The notes under the pieces: generated by a model
Databases searched by the model: none
What the model saw: only the letters and a program-made list of their open reading frames with translations
Told to the model about the DNA's origin: nothing
Part shown: positions 42,421-53,435 of the stretch, in pieces
Layout of the letters: each line of letters begins with the position of its first letter
Position numbering within the stretch: position 1 is the stretch's first letter
Translations under genes and position numbers: made by a program
Assembly: GCA_014529385.2 (NCBI GenBank)
Contig: CM043965.1
Span: forward strand, 62,333,933-62,397,932
DNA from: Adiantum capillus-veneris
Taxonomy: Eukaryota; Streptophyta; Polypodiopsida; Polypodiales; Pteridaceae
DNA length: 64,000 nt
Reading direction: 5' to 3'

Positions 42421-42765
42421 CATCCTCTCGGGCTTAGTCGCCAGTAGCTCCAACACACGCCTGCTTGCTTTTTTTAATTTTTGTGAGTTTTGGTGAGTGT
42501 CAACAATAGGTCGATAAATGCTTTGGGCTATCTTAAAGAGCTCGGTCTGCTCAGATTTTTGATTCGAGCTCATTTTGGCCTCCGTTTCTACTATAGGTAC
42601 TACTGTGAATTCTATTTTGTTATTTTATGCAAAAATTTTGTCAATGCCATTTTTTGCATACCAAGTCCCTTACAGTCTTCTTTGGTTTGTGCTATATAGT
42701 ACATGTTATTCCCACTTTGTTTCTCCTCTTTTCGGGCAGTTTCCACATTAGGTGCAAAATTTGCC

Positions 42766-43660
42766 ATGGCCGACAACAGCATAGATGTGTTCAAGATGTT
42801 CGCTGCTGACGATAGATTGGATTGGGATAATTACCCTATGTGGGATCATATGATGCAACATGTCCTTCTGTCAAAGGGCGTTTGGAATATTATGCAGGAA
42901 ATTGATGTAGGTCCTGGTTCTAAGGATGTAAACGATGTTGAGGATGTTGTAAATTTTGGTGGCAAGATTGCTGCTGCCAGAGCTGTTTTGCCTACGATTG
43001 AGCAAGCTCGTTGGGATGTAAGAGATGCATAAGATCATGCATTGATTGCATTGTCTATGAAGTGCACTATTACTCCTCATAACAAGCTTGGGATATTATG
43101 GCTTATCTTTATGCAAGTCACAATGAGGCTAAAATTGTTTGCTGCCTAAAGAGCTCGAGTCAAAGATTATGCATGAGGAAGATGAGGTGGACACTTTCCT
43201 TGCTAGTATCAAGGATGAACAACTTATTTTTGTAGGCAAAGTCATTTTTGATAGCTCCCTTGTGCAGGCTGTTCTTGATGCTTTGCCAGACTCTTACTAG
43301 ACTTTCACTAGTACTTGGAGACTTATGATCCAAGGAAATCCTGTAGTTGTCAAGTTTGACGCATTATGCACATTGATGTTGCAAGAGTCACTTTCCAAAG
43401 AAAAACAAGACTAAATAGTGTGCAGTTGAACATGCCTTTATTGTTGCTCAAAGAAAAGGTGGTAGTTTAGTAATGTAGCCACTTCTCATGGTTCTTCTGC
43501 GAGTGGTAAATCGCATGTTCCTAATGCTTCTATTGGCAACAATTCATCTGGGAATTCTGGTGAAAAGGGAAAAAAGAAGATGCATTACCATTATTGTAAA
43601 GCTAATGATCACTTGATGATTAGCTTTACAATATTGATCACTTGATCAAGTAGTGTCCTA
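42766..43660 (+). pseudogene. gag: Copia Gag, broken
   Basis: Starts at the ATG at 42766 (MADNSIDVFKMFAADDRLDW, then NYPMWDHMMQHVLLSKGVWN), a copia-type (UBN2-like) Gag. The first frame stops at 43032, and similarity continues in shifted frames (ALSMKCTITPH near 43045 and a stretch to 43450). The zinc knuckle at about 43590 (HYCKANDHL) is destroyed by a 29-bp insertion that is an inverted copy of adjacent sequence. Several stops and frameshifts are present. The leader (42421-42765) shows nothing else. Confidence 0.8.
43593..43632. repeat. Near-perfect 40-bp palindrome inside the copia zinc knuckle
   Basis: ATTGTAAAGCTAATGATCA, 2 nt, then its inverse with one mismatch. The right half plus a direct copy of attgatcacttgat is extra sequence in the CCHC codons, so it looks like a template-switch insertion. 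Confidence 0.85.
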
Positions 43661-43662
43661 AG

Positions 43663-44851
43663 TTGAAGGCAAAAGAGGCTAAGAAGAAAGAGGCTAGTTC
43701 CACTACAATTGCAGCTATTGTTGAGTCTTTTGTGAAAGGAGATTGTGATGTTGATGTTGATGTAGAATGGGCTTTTAGTGCAGAGTGCACTTATGCTCCT
43801 TCTATCCATGATGCATGTATGTTAGTTGTTGCAGATACTCATGTGTGGTACTTTGACAGTGGTGCTACAAATCACTTTACCTCTCATCGTGACTTGTTTA
43901 CCTCTCTTGAGGGTGTCCCTCATGGGAATTCAGTCACTTGTGCCAACAACGCCTCTTATCCTATCAAGGGAGCTGGAAAGATTGTGTTGACTACTGCGAA
44001 TGGCAGTTCTTTCACACTTGTTGATGCACTTTATATCCCTGGGATCAAGAAGAACCTTTTATCTATATCTGCACTTGCTAGAATTGGTCTTGTTGCGAAA
44101 CTTGTGGATAACGACAGAGGTACAATTCATAATATTAATTTTGGAATGAGATTGTTGCATCATGCCTTTTATGTCGTGGGCTATAATCTCACTTTGTATG
44201 ACAAGTGTGGGCATAATTTTGCAAATGCAGTTGTGGATTCTGAGGCTATTTCAAATGCAAAACTTTGGCATGCACATTTTGGGCATCTGAATTTTTCCAA
44301 TTTGCTACGTTTGCAAAAATATAATTTGCTTCTTTGTTGCATTTTGAAGCACCTATCAAAAATGTTTGTGAAGGCTGTATTTTGGGTAAGATACAACGCT
44401 CAAAGTTTCCAAAGGATGGTTCAATTAGGACTACATGCAAGTTGCAGCTTGTGCATAGTGATGTTTGTGGGCCCATGCAAACCGCGTCTTTGGGCAATTA
44501 CCTTTACTTTGTTACTTTCATTGATGATTACTCTAGGCATGCATGGATGTATCCGCTTAAAGCAAAGTCTGAAGTGTTTATGTGCTTTAAGCAATTTTTG
44601 GCTATGACTGAAAATGTCTTGAAATGTACTACGTGCACCCTCCGTTCAAGGGGGGAGTATATGTCTCATGAATTTAATGCATTTTTGGCTAGTCATGGGA
44701 TACAACACTAATGTACAGTGCCGTATACACCTCAACAAAATGGTGTTGCCAAGAGGAAAAATAGGTCCCTTATGGAAATGGCACGATGTATGGTCAAAAG
44801 TCAAGCTTTACCACATTCGTTTTGGCTTGAGGCTATTATGTGTGCCACCTA
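43663..44851 (+). pseudogene. Copia protease and integrase N-terminal half, cut by element D
   Basis: Copia-type protease with VWYFDSGATNHFTSHRDLF and the closing ALYIPGIKKNLLSISAL. It is followed by a gag-pre-integrase finger (LWHAHFGHLNFSNLLRLQK, CEGCILGKIQ after a frameshift) and the integrase core (LVHSDVCGPMQTASLG, FIDDYSRHAWMYPLK). The second catalytic Asp region has collapsed (LRSRGEYMS) and the catalytic Glu is Lys (QNGVAKRKN). The gene ends at SFWLEAIMCATY, where the LTR of element D begins at 44852. The remaining integrase, RT and RNase H are found on the minus strand at 50500-52404. Confidence 0.9.
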
Positions 44852-45279
44852 TGTTACGAGACTAGGCACCCTCCTGTTGTATGTGGTTAGCTACAATTGC
44901 GATAGCTAGAGCGCAATGGTTAATAAATGTGTTGCCTTTCTATTTTTTACTAATGATGAGTTGATGATTTGTAGATTGGAGTTCTGGAAGTTGGGGAGAA
45001 GGATTCAACACTAAATAAATTTCTCGGCCATTTTATATTTGCACAATGTTTTAGATCTTTTATCAATAAGCGACGATGGCTGCTTTATAAATAGGATAGT
45101 GAGAACTCACCCTAAGAGGGTCATGCAATAAGTGATATGCTCCACTCATAACTAAAGTGGACTAAGTGTAAAAGAGGGGCCTCCAATTTTTGGCACGAAC
45201 AAGTAATATCAAATACTAAATACCAAACCCCACATGAGGTGATGTGGAGTTTGGGGCTACAATCTTTAGGCCTTTAAGC
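44852..45279 (+). repeat. 5' LTR of element D, truncated
   Basis: Begins TGTTACGAGACTAGGCACC and is closely similar to the minus-strand LTR at 52405-53101, less so to 59833-60536. It lacks the last 270 or so bp, including the CA end. The target duplicate ACCTA precedes it (44847-44851). It joins directly to a pol fragment of the same family. Confidence 0.88.
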
Positions 45280-45420
45280 CAAACAAGAAATTCAAAAGCA
45301 AGGAAAAACCTATCTAGTGCTGGTAAACCAACTTTTTGCTCACACCAAAACTTCTCAAGTCTCTTCACATGATGAATTTTTCTCACAATTCAAACATTGC
45401 TTCATGCATGATTTGTAATG
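45280..45420 (+). pseudogene. Element D protease-RT linker fragment
   Basis: Reads KQGKTYLVLVNQLFAHTKTS and SSHDEFFSQFKHCFMHDL, then a stop. This matches KQGKTYLVLVNQISAETETS and HDEFLSQFKDCFMYDLPRG on the minus strand at 63550-63700. PBS, gag and most of the protease are deleted between this and the LTR. The RT that should follow lies inverted at 55608. Confidence 0.85.
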
Positions 45421-45439
45421 AAAATGGGCTATGACCTTT

Positions 45440-46500
45440 GAGAGTAGCGGAATTAGGAAAATTAGAGAAAGCATTTTTGTGAGATTTATTTGTGAGCATA
45501 GAGGGTGAACTTAATTGATGGTAGAAACATAAACATAGTACTTAGTTAACTTGTCATGAACAATACTTTTGCAAGAGAGAGAGTTTAGAGAACATGAAAA
45601 CAGTTGAGGACCAGATTATGTGGAACCGGTCCCCCCTCCAATAGGCATTCATATTATATATTCTCCCATCAAGAGAGACTTGGTACAATACAATCTTTGT
45701 GTTCCTTGTGACCTAGGTGATGCAATGAAGTCAAAAAGATTCATGCATCATGAGCATAACATAAATTTTCCAAAAAGCATTAACTATCCCAAGCCTCAGT
45801 CCCAAGGCCTCAAACACCTTCGAAGGTGGAGAGAGCTAGTAGGGAATGAGGGTAGGGAAGAGCAAGAAGAAACATTCCATAGGAGAAATAAGTAGTTCCT
45901 CACTTATCATCACTCTTCTTGCTAGCATACATAATAGCATAGTAATGAAGATGGAGAAGATGGCAAGCTTAAGCATTGAAGAGTGGATCTTGGTTGGATT
46001 TGAATTCCATAGCCAAGAGTGTTGGTGTCACGCTCTCAACTTCTCTACTAGCTTGGAGAAGGAGATGGAGCTCTTGCACTTTGCAATTCACACAATGAGA
46101 GTGTGTCTGGGAGAGTATACCCCTCAAGAAACCCCCTAGCTTGCTTTGGTCGACCCTCCCTTCTAGCTCATGCTTGAAGATCATTGGACCTCTCCAGGCC
46201 TAGTCAACCACATGCAAGGGGCATATCAAGCAACAAGGGTAGCCTTGGGACAAGAGTCCCCCTTTCCCCTTTGAGAGAAAGGACTTAATAAATGCTAAAA
46301 AAAATTAATTAAATTAACTAATTTATCATTGGATCCCTTACGAGGCCAACCAATAGGCTTTAGGCACACCATGAGGGCAACATGAAGAGGACCTTGACAA
46401 GTGTCCTAAATTCTTTCTTTGTACCAATCTTACATTGTGTGAGGATGTGTGTGTTCTCCCTCTACCCCTCTTGTAGGAATCGCCCCCTCCTTGTTGGGAT
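45440..46500 (+). repeat. Dispersed repeat E, copy 2
   Basis: Same order and orientation as 25720-27090: gttgaggaccagatta, tctcccatcaagagagac, gatcttggttggattt, tcattggatcc. Diverged, no coding domain. Nature unknown. Confidence 0.65.
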
Positions 46501-46603
46501 AGTTGTTGACTTTGTGGAACACCTTACTCTCAAGCACTTTAGTCAGCAAGCATGACAAAGCACATCAAGCTTGGGTAATGTTCCCACAAGCATCTCAAGC
46601 TCC

Positions 46604-46758
46604 TGACAAGTGCAAGCGCAAAACGGACCCCGATGGCCTCAACGCGAGGACCGTGCATGACAAACTCATCACGGGAAGTGAACAAGGGGCATCACCTAGC
46701 TTTGAGCGGCTAGGACGCGAACAACAATGATTAAAGTAACACTAATACAATACACCAT

Positions 46759-46857
<99 letters not shown>

Positions 46858-48493
46858 CGTAGATGCAGAGGATGAAACCCCTCAGGATGTGAGGGCAAAC
46901 TTGATTCAAAGTGGTATTTACAGAAACCTTAGCTTCGGTGACATGGTGACCATGGTGATAGAGAGAGATAGAGCGAAAGTGAGAGAGAGAGAGAGAGACT
47001 ATAGTGTGTTCTCTAGAGAGAATTCCATATGTACCGAGATTCTACTCTTGTGTGTGGAAACCCTTGGAGTCAGGGTGTGTGCATGGCTTCCTTCTCAAGT
47101 GCTGCCCCCCCCCTAGTCCCAAGTGCTGCTCCATCGCGCTGATAGTGACCTCTCAGTGTTCTTTTATAGGTGCAGGTTGCATTAGTTTAGGATAATCTAA
47201 TTAGGTTAGGGCCCTAATCAGGAGAGCCAAAGCAAGAAGCCGGGCCCCAGATGGTTGACCCTTCCTTTGTTTTAGGAGAACTTTAAAATGATATCTCGTA
47301 TTAGGTGGGCCTTTGTGACCATCACATAGAGAGAGGTGGCAATAAACAATTGGTTTTCCATACAAGGTTTTGGCTTGAAGATTACTCTACGGATGTTTAC
47401 TACGAAGATGCATCGTGGACGACATGCCGGTGAATGGCGGGCTTTGCTGGTGCATCGGTGTAGTGCGTTCGTCACTTTCGGGGCCCGACTTGGGCATGCC
47501 TTTGGCGTTATTTCTTGATTCATTGTTGCCTTCGCGTGATTTTGGTGTGTTTGTCGAAGCTTGTCGTCCGTCTTGTTGTTTACTTTTCAGTTTTCTTCTT
47601 CTTGTGTGTGTGTGCGTATGGAGTGCATGTGTTTGTTTGAATGTGTGCATGTGAGTGTAAGCGTGTACTGTGTATGTAATTGTGTATGTGCGCTCACGCG
47701 TGTAGTGTACGCGCGCGTGTGTGTGTTGTGTGTATGGAAAGAGAGAGAGAGAGAGATACTTTAACTGGAAGAGAGAGAGAGATGGAGAGAGAGTGAGAGA
47801 TGGGTGAGAGCGGTTGAGGGAGGGGGTGAGAGTGTGTATATGGGGTTGTGTGTGTATGTGTGTGAGTGCGTCGGCAAGTGTGTGTGTGTAAGTGTGTGAG
47901 TGTGTCGGCAAGTGTGTGTGTGGGAACGAGAGAGAGAGAGATAATTTTTTTTACATGCTGGCTCAATACAGGAACGAGGAAGAGAGAGAGGGAGGCTGAA
48001 CCAGAAAGAGAAAGAGACAGTGAGTGAGAGATGGGGAGAGATGGAGGGAGAGTGTGTGTGTGTGTGTGTGGCGGGTGTTACAAGAGAGAGAGAGCCGCCA
48101 ACACAGGAAAGGAGAGAGAGGGAGAGTGTGACTGAACGAGAGGGAGATGGGGAGGGAGTGAGAGGGTGAGTGTGTGTGTGGGTGGGGAAACAATGAGAGA
48201 GAGAGAGCTACTCGTGCGGACCCTCTGGGTTGACGAAATAGAGGGAGAGAGAGATTTTATGGATGCATGTGATAATGAAGGAGAGAGAGGGGGGAATAAT
48301 GGAGGAGAGGGGGGAAGGTGATGCCAAGGGGGGGTGGCTCCTGTGGGTGCATGCGTGAGCGAGGAGGAGAGAGAGGGTGGTGGTGGCATCTGCAGGGGAG
48401 AAAAAAATGATTTTTTAATATTATTTTGCATTATTATTAAGCTTTCGATATGGGTTGGTTCCCGCGGCTGCGACTTGTCAAAGCCGGCCATCA
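46604..48493 (-). repeat. 3' LTR of element C
   Basis: 1890 bp. On the minus strand it runs TGATGGCCGGC...CACTTGTCA and is repeated in opposite orientation at 55678-57823. Its outer side is not a PBS and its inner side is purine-rich followed by integrase, so it is a 3' LTR. Most of its length is (GA)n/(GT)n low-complexity sequence, including a long (GA)n tract at 46759-46852. Confidence 0.8.
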
Positions 48494-48510
48494 TTAGCCA
48501 TCCCCTTCTG
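48494..48510 (-). promoter_or_regulatory. Possible polypurine tract of element C
   Basis: Minus strand CCAGAAGGGGATGGCTAA just before the LTR start. It is purine-rich but not clean. Confidence 0.4.
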
Positions 48511-48606
48511 GCTAGAGGCATTCATGTCTCTAGCTCTGCTTCTGATTCCCTAGCAGCGGAGTTGGAGGGTTCTCCCTCCTATGGAATATCTAGTATGAAC
48601 TCTGGA

Positions 48607-50490
48607 TCAAACCTTAAGAAGTACCTTTTTAGCCTCCCTCCATTGACTCTGGTCTTGTGAATTCGACCATCTGCTTCCATCAATTTTGTAGCTTCCATTG
48701 GTGTATTGCTTTTTGATGATGAATGGCCCTTCCCATCTGGGCTGAAACTTCTTATCTTTCCTAGTGTTGAATTTGTTGTCGTATCTCAATACTAACATGT
48801 CTTTCTTTAGACCCTTTTCCTTAAGTCCTTGATTGAATGTGAGTTGACGTCGTTCTGCTTGTGCTGCATAGTGGTTAATCACATCTTCCCTATCTAGTTG
48901 AAGACTTTCTAGATCTGAGATGTGGTTGCAGAGATGGGCAATTGGGCATGTAACTGACTAGCCATGACTCGCAAGCTGGCTATTTGTACCTCAATGGGTA
49001 GAATGTGTTCCTTTCCATATACCAGATGAAAAGGGGTGAAACCTAGTGATGTTCAAAATGTTTTGCGGTAGGCCCAAAGAGCGGCCATGAGATGCTTATC
49101 CCAATCACTTGTGTGGTTATTCACTTGCTTTGTGATGATCTTACAGATCATGCCGTTTACCTTTTCTACTAGACCATTGCACTGTGGATAGTATGGAGTG
49201 GAGGGTCGGCGTGTGATGCCTAACTTTTTCATCAATTCTTCCACCAAGTCCCCTCTAAAACCTGGCCCTCTATCAGATATTATCACTAGAGGTGTGCCAA
49301 AGCGGCAACAAATGTGCTCAAATATGAACTTCACCACTTCTTGGGCTGTAATGCGTGTGGTGGCTGCTGCTTTCGTCCATCGGGTCATGTAGTCTACACC
49401 AACTAGAATGTATAGCTTACCTGATTGGGCCCTTGGTAAAGGACCAATTGCATCTATTCTCCACTTCTCAAGCCGGCCATATTAGATGATAGGAGTCTGT
49501 GGCTTATAGGTTAGTGTTCGATCACTACATACTTGACAAGCTCTGCATGTTTTACACCAATGATGCACATCCCTGTTCAGATTGGGCCAAGAGAATCCTG
49601 CCTGTAGAATATTCCTACTGGTAATATCTAGAGCAAAGTGGACACCGCAAACACCATTATGGCAACTTGAGATTACCTCCGTGATTTCACTGGAGATTGG
49701 TACTTGCCTGAGAATCTGGTCTTTGCCCTTGCAGTACAAGGTTCTGTTGATAAGGTGGTATCTTGTTGCCTTTCGGACAAGCCATTATTTTTGGCCCTTG
49801 GTATACCCTGCAAGACATTCTCTTGTATCTAAGAATCTGATGATTTCAAGCATAGCATAGCTACCCTGAAAGAGGGGCAGCTTCAGTTTGATTGCTCTTA
49901 CAAGAACATTTTGTATTCTTTCCTTGGCTAGAGCATCCGCTTCTTGATTTTTTGCCCTAGGGACATGAAATAGCTGCATTGCTTCAAATTTTTGTAAAAG
50001 ATCCTTAACTTGGCGCAATTGGCTAAGCAAAACCTGATTTTTACAAATCAAGTGCCATTAATCTGCTTTATTAAGAGCATGGCATCACCAAACACATTTA
50101 GGCATTAAACCCCTTGCAAAACACATTGTTCTAAACCAAGAATTAGGGATGCGTACTCCGCTTCATTGTTGGAGTGGGAGTAGAAACTGCCCAACTGTTC
50201 TTTTGTATGCTCCATCAAATAAAAGAGAGTGAGCTATTTCTAGATTAGTAATTTCCACCATTGGTGTCACTCCTTTACCTTGTGAGTTGACCTTTAGCTT
50301 CTTCTCATAGTGATGATGAGTAAGAATACCTGCTAGACTAGCCCTGGTGGAGTTTTCCACTTGCAAAGTGTAGTCAAACTGTTGTAATCTAACAAGCCAC
50401 TTCGAGATTCTAGATGAGACATCCATGTGCTGCATCACATACGGAGAGACCTCTTCCATTGTTAGAATTACAAAGAGTCTATGCAATAGA
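48607..50490 (-). pseudogene. Element C pol: RNase H end, archaeal-type RNase H, integrase (broken)
   Basis: Minus strand, from right to left. The end of the first RNase H is SRISKWLVRLQQFDYTLQVE with STRASLAGILTH. Next is the beginning and end of a second RNase H (AHSLLFDGAYKR; FHVPRAKNQEADALAKE), the dual-RNase H layout typical of Tat-lineage gypsy elements. The integrase finger follows (CHNGVCGVHF...HHWCKTCRACQ, 49482-49739). The integrase core at 49053-49388 has ISDRGPGFRGDL and PQCNGLVEKVN (the Glu is kept), and the C-terminal FQPRWEGPFIIKKQY is at 48607-48882. Several frames and stops; the RT itself is missing, replaced at about 50490 by the copia fragment. Confidence 0.82.
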
Positions 50491-50499
50491 TAAGAGTGG

Positions 50500-52404
50500 A
50501 AGTTTGTAGTGGAAAACATCAATGCAAGCACCATGTGCTCTACTGTGGTGAATCCTTTTTTTGATGGGGTCATAGTGGTAATGCACCTCAATGTGCTTTG
50601 TGTGAGCATGAAAAACAAGTTTTCTTGCAGCTGCCAATGCGATCTAACTGTCACTGTAGATGGTGTTGGCAGTGTCCTGTCCAACACCCAAATCAGCCAT
50701 AAGGCGTCTGAGCCATACTCACTCAGCCATAGCTATGAAGGCTACCCTATACTCAGCCTCACAACTAGAAGTGGCCACAATAGCTTGCTTCTTGCTCAAC
50801 CATGAGATACATGAACTGTCAAGCATGAAACAAAAACCACTTGTGGACCCTTGCATGTCAAAACAACCATCCGGATCTGAGTCTAAAAAATCATGTAAGT
50901 CTGGCAGCAATGATCCCCCTTGGGATAAAATAATCCAAGATGTAAAGTGCCACTCAAGTAGCAAAAAATCCTCTTGACAACCTGCCAATGCTTACACCCT
51001 AGGCTATGCATAAATCTACTGACCTGTGAGACTCTAAACTGAATATCCAACCTTGTGTTACATACATAAATAAGGCAACCACAGTAATTTTGTAGAGAGT
51101 GACATCATCAAGATCACCAACATCATGAAGACTCAATTTCAAACCTACTTTCATGGGACTGACAATAGGTTTGCAATCCTCAAGTCCAAACATACATAGC
51201 AATGTCTCTATGTAACTTGTTTGAAACAAGGCAATACCACCATCACACTGCTTAAACTGTATGTCCACGTAATGATGCAACAACCCCAAATATTTCATCT
51301 TGAAAGTAGCATTCAAATTAGCCTTAAATTGAGCAATATGTCTCTCATTTGGTCCAATGATTAGCAAATCATCCACATAGAGAACGACAATGAGAAGGAC
51401 ATCACCCTCACGCTTTAAAAACAATGTGCTTTCTTGTTATGAAAACTTCATTTTGCCAATTGAGTATCATCTTTCTCATACCAAGCATAAGGAGATTGCT
51501 CAACCCATACAAAGCTTTCTTACATTTGTACACTTTATCCTCTTGTCCTTTCTTGACAAAACCACAAGGCTACATTACATACATTTCCTCAAATCTGTCA
51601 CCATTCAAGAAAGGAGTAACAATGTTTGACTGATATACATCCCAAATGAGCTTCCAATGCACATAGAAAACGGACATTAGTCATGCAGCAAGCGGGAGCA
51701 AAAGTCTCTTCATAATCTATGCCTTTTTGCTGTGCATAACCCTTTGCAATAAGTTGAGCCTTATAGCAATCAATCTCACCATCCGGCTTGCATTTCAACT
51801 TGTAAACCCACTTTGTACCAATGACCTTTTTGCCAAGAGGTAAATCACATAAAGTCCATGTGTCATTTTCTATAAGTGCATCACATTGTGATTGCATGGC
51901 AGCCATCCAATTTTTTGCATTTTGTGCTTCATCAAAAGACAAAGGTTACTAGCCTGCTCATTCTTAGCCCTTTCCTTGTCGAGTACATCATCTACATCTG
52001 TATTAGTAATAGGCTGATTTGTAACATTTTTAGAAACTCCCATGGGTTGTACATTTGCCTCATTTGAATTTGCATGCGAACTTCCACCACTGGAAAGAGG
52101 CAATTAACTGTCATAAATGTCATAGCTTACATTACTGTCTCAAGTACATGACAACAAGGCTAAACCGAAGCTTCCACAAACACTACATCCCATGAAACCA
52201 AACCTTTGCTTTCAACACTATAACCAACAAAAATTCACTTGAAAACCTTATCATCCAACTTTTGTGTTGCGTTTGTGGGACTAAGGCATTAGCCAAACAA
52301 CAAAAAATGCACATGTGTTCAATAGAAGGCTTTATATCATGCTATGCTTCATAAGGAGTCATAGACTACAAAGCTTTTGTAGGACACATGTTAAGTATAT
52401 AAGT
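50500..52404 (-). pseudogene. Copia integrase end, RT and RNase H (inverted 3' part of the copia element)
   Basis: Minus strand. From 52404 it begins with integrase sequence TYILNMCPTKAL...MTPYEA that continues exactly where the plus-strand part stops at 44851. The RT follows (DTWTLCDLPLGKKVIGTKWVY, GIDYEETFAPA, 51598-51942; the catalytic YVDDLLI at 50999-51424). Copia RNase H (STSGFCFMLDSSCISWLSKK, SSCEAEYRVA, TKHIEVH-like) lies at about 50560-50988. There are stops at several points. The 3' LTR is not found; the sequence runs into element C pol at about 50490-50500. Confidence 0.9.
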
Positions 52405-52524
52405 TGTTGGAAAGGAGATAGGGAGAACGGTTTCTTCCAATTCCAATTTGCTTGCACACTTACGTTTCAACCTATCACCATCTCTTCCAATTTCCAAGTA
52501 CATGCACACCTAGACTATGACACC

Positions 52525-52580
<56 letters not shown>

Positions 52581-53101
52581 TTGATCATGAAAGAGTGTAA
52601 GAGAGGAGATGTAGACTTGATTAGGGGGTACACAACATAGCCTAAGAGAGAGCAAAGGGAAAATTGAGAGCATCTACACAAGAAAGGCCTAAAGATTATA
52701 GCTCCAAACTCCACGGCACCTCTTGTAGAGTTTGGTATTTAATATTTGATATTACTTGTTGGTGCCAAAAATTAGAGGCCCTTCTTTTACACTTAGTCTA
52801 CTTTAGTTATGAGTGGAGTATATCACTTATTTCATGACCCTCTTAGGGTGAGTTCTCATTATCCTATTTACAAAGCAGCCATAATGGCTTATTGATAAAA
52901 GATCTAAAACACTAAATATAAAATGGATGAGGAATTCATTTGTTGCCAACTCCTTCTCGTCAACTCCCGGAACTCCAATCTATAAATCATCAACTCACCG
53001 TTAGTAAAAATAGAAAGACAACACATTAATTAACCATTACGCTCTAGCTATCCCAATTGTAGTTGACCACATACAACAAGAGGGTGCCCAGTCTCGTAAC
53101 A
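52405..53101 (-). repeat. 3' LTR of element D
   Basis: 697 bp. Minus strand TGTTACGAGACTGGGC...TTTCCAACA. It is followed on the minus strand by ACTTA, which matches ACCTA at 44847-44851 with one change. It carries a (CA)n tract at 52526-52577. Confidence 0.88.
52526..52577. repeat. (CA)n microsatellite in the D LTR
   Basis: The homologous tract in the other D LTR is (GT)n at 60376-60416. Confidence 0.97.
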
Positions 53102-53113
53102 TCCCTCCCTCTA
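53102..53113 (-). promoter_or_regulatory. Polypurine tract of element D
   Basis: Minus strand AGAGGGAGGGA directly before the LTR. The stretch 53114-53435 between it and pol shows nothing else. Confidence 0.75.
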
Positions 53114-53435
53114 GGGATAACAATTGTCCTCAATTGCTCAATAGAGAATCAATTGGATTGTGAGTGATGAAATGTGTGGAGAAGATTTGGAAAGTTTTGG
53201 AAAAAAATTTAGGCATCTATTTAGCATCTTCTCTGGGGTGGCCATTAACAGTCAAAAGATAACGATTACAAATCATGAAAATATGTGTAGTGGTGGTTTC
53301 ATGATCAATTATTTGGTCAAGGATGAGTTGTTCTTCTTGATCGACAAGTATGGGTGGTTCTTCATATATATAATGTGTAAGTAGGGGTCCTCAAAAGGGT
53401 CGTAATAGACTAATGTGAAATGCATTGTGAATGTA

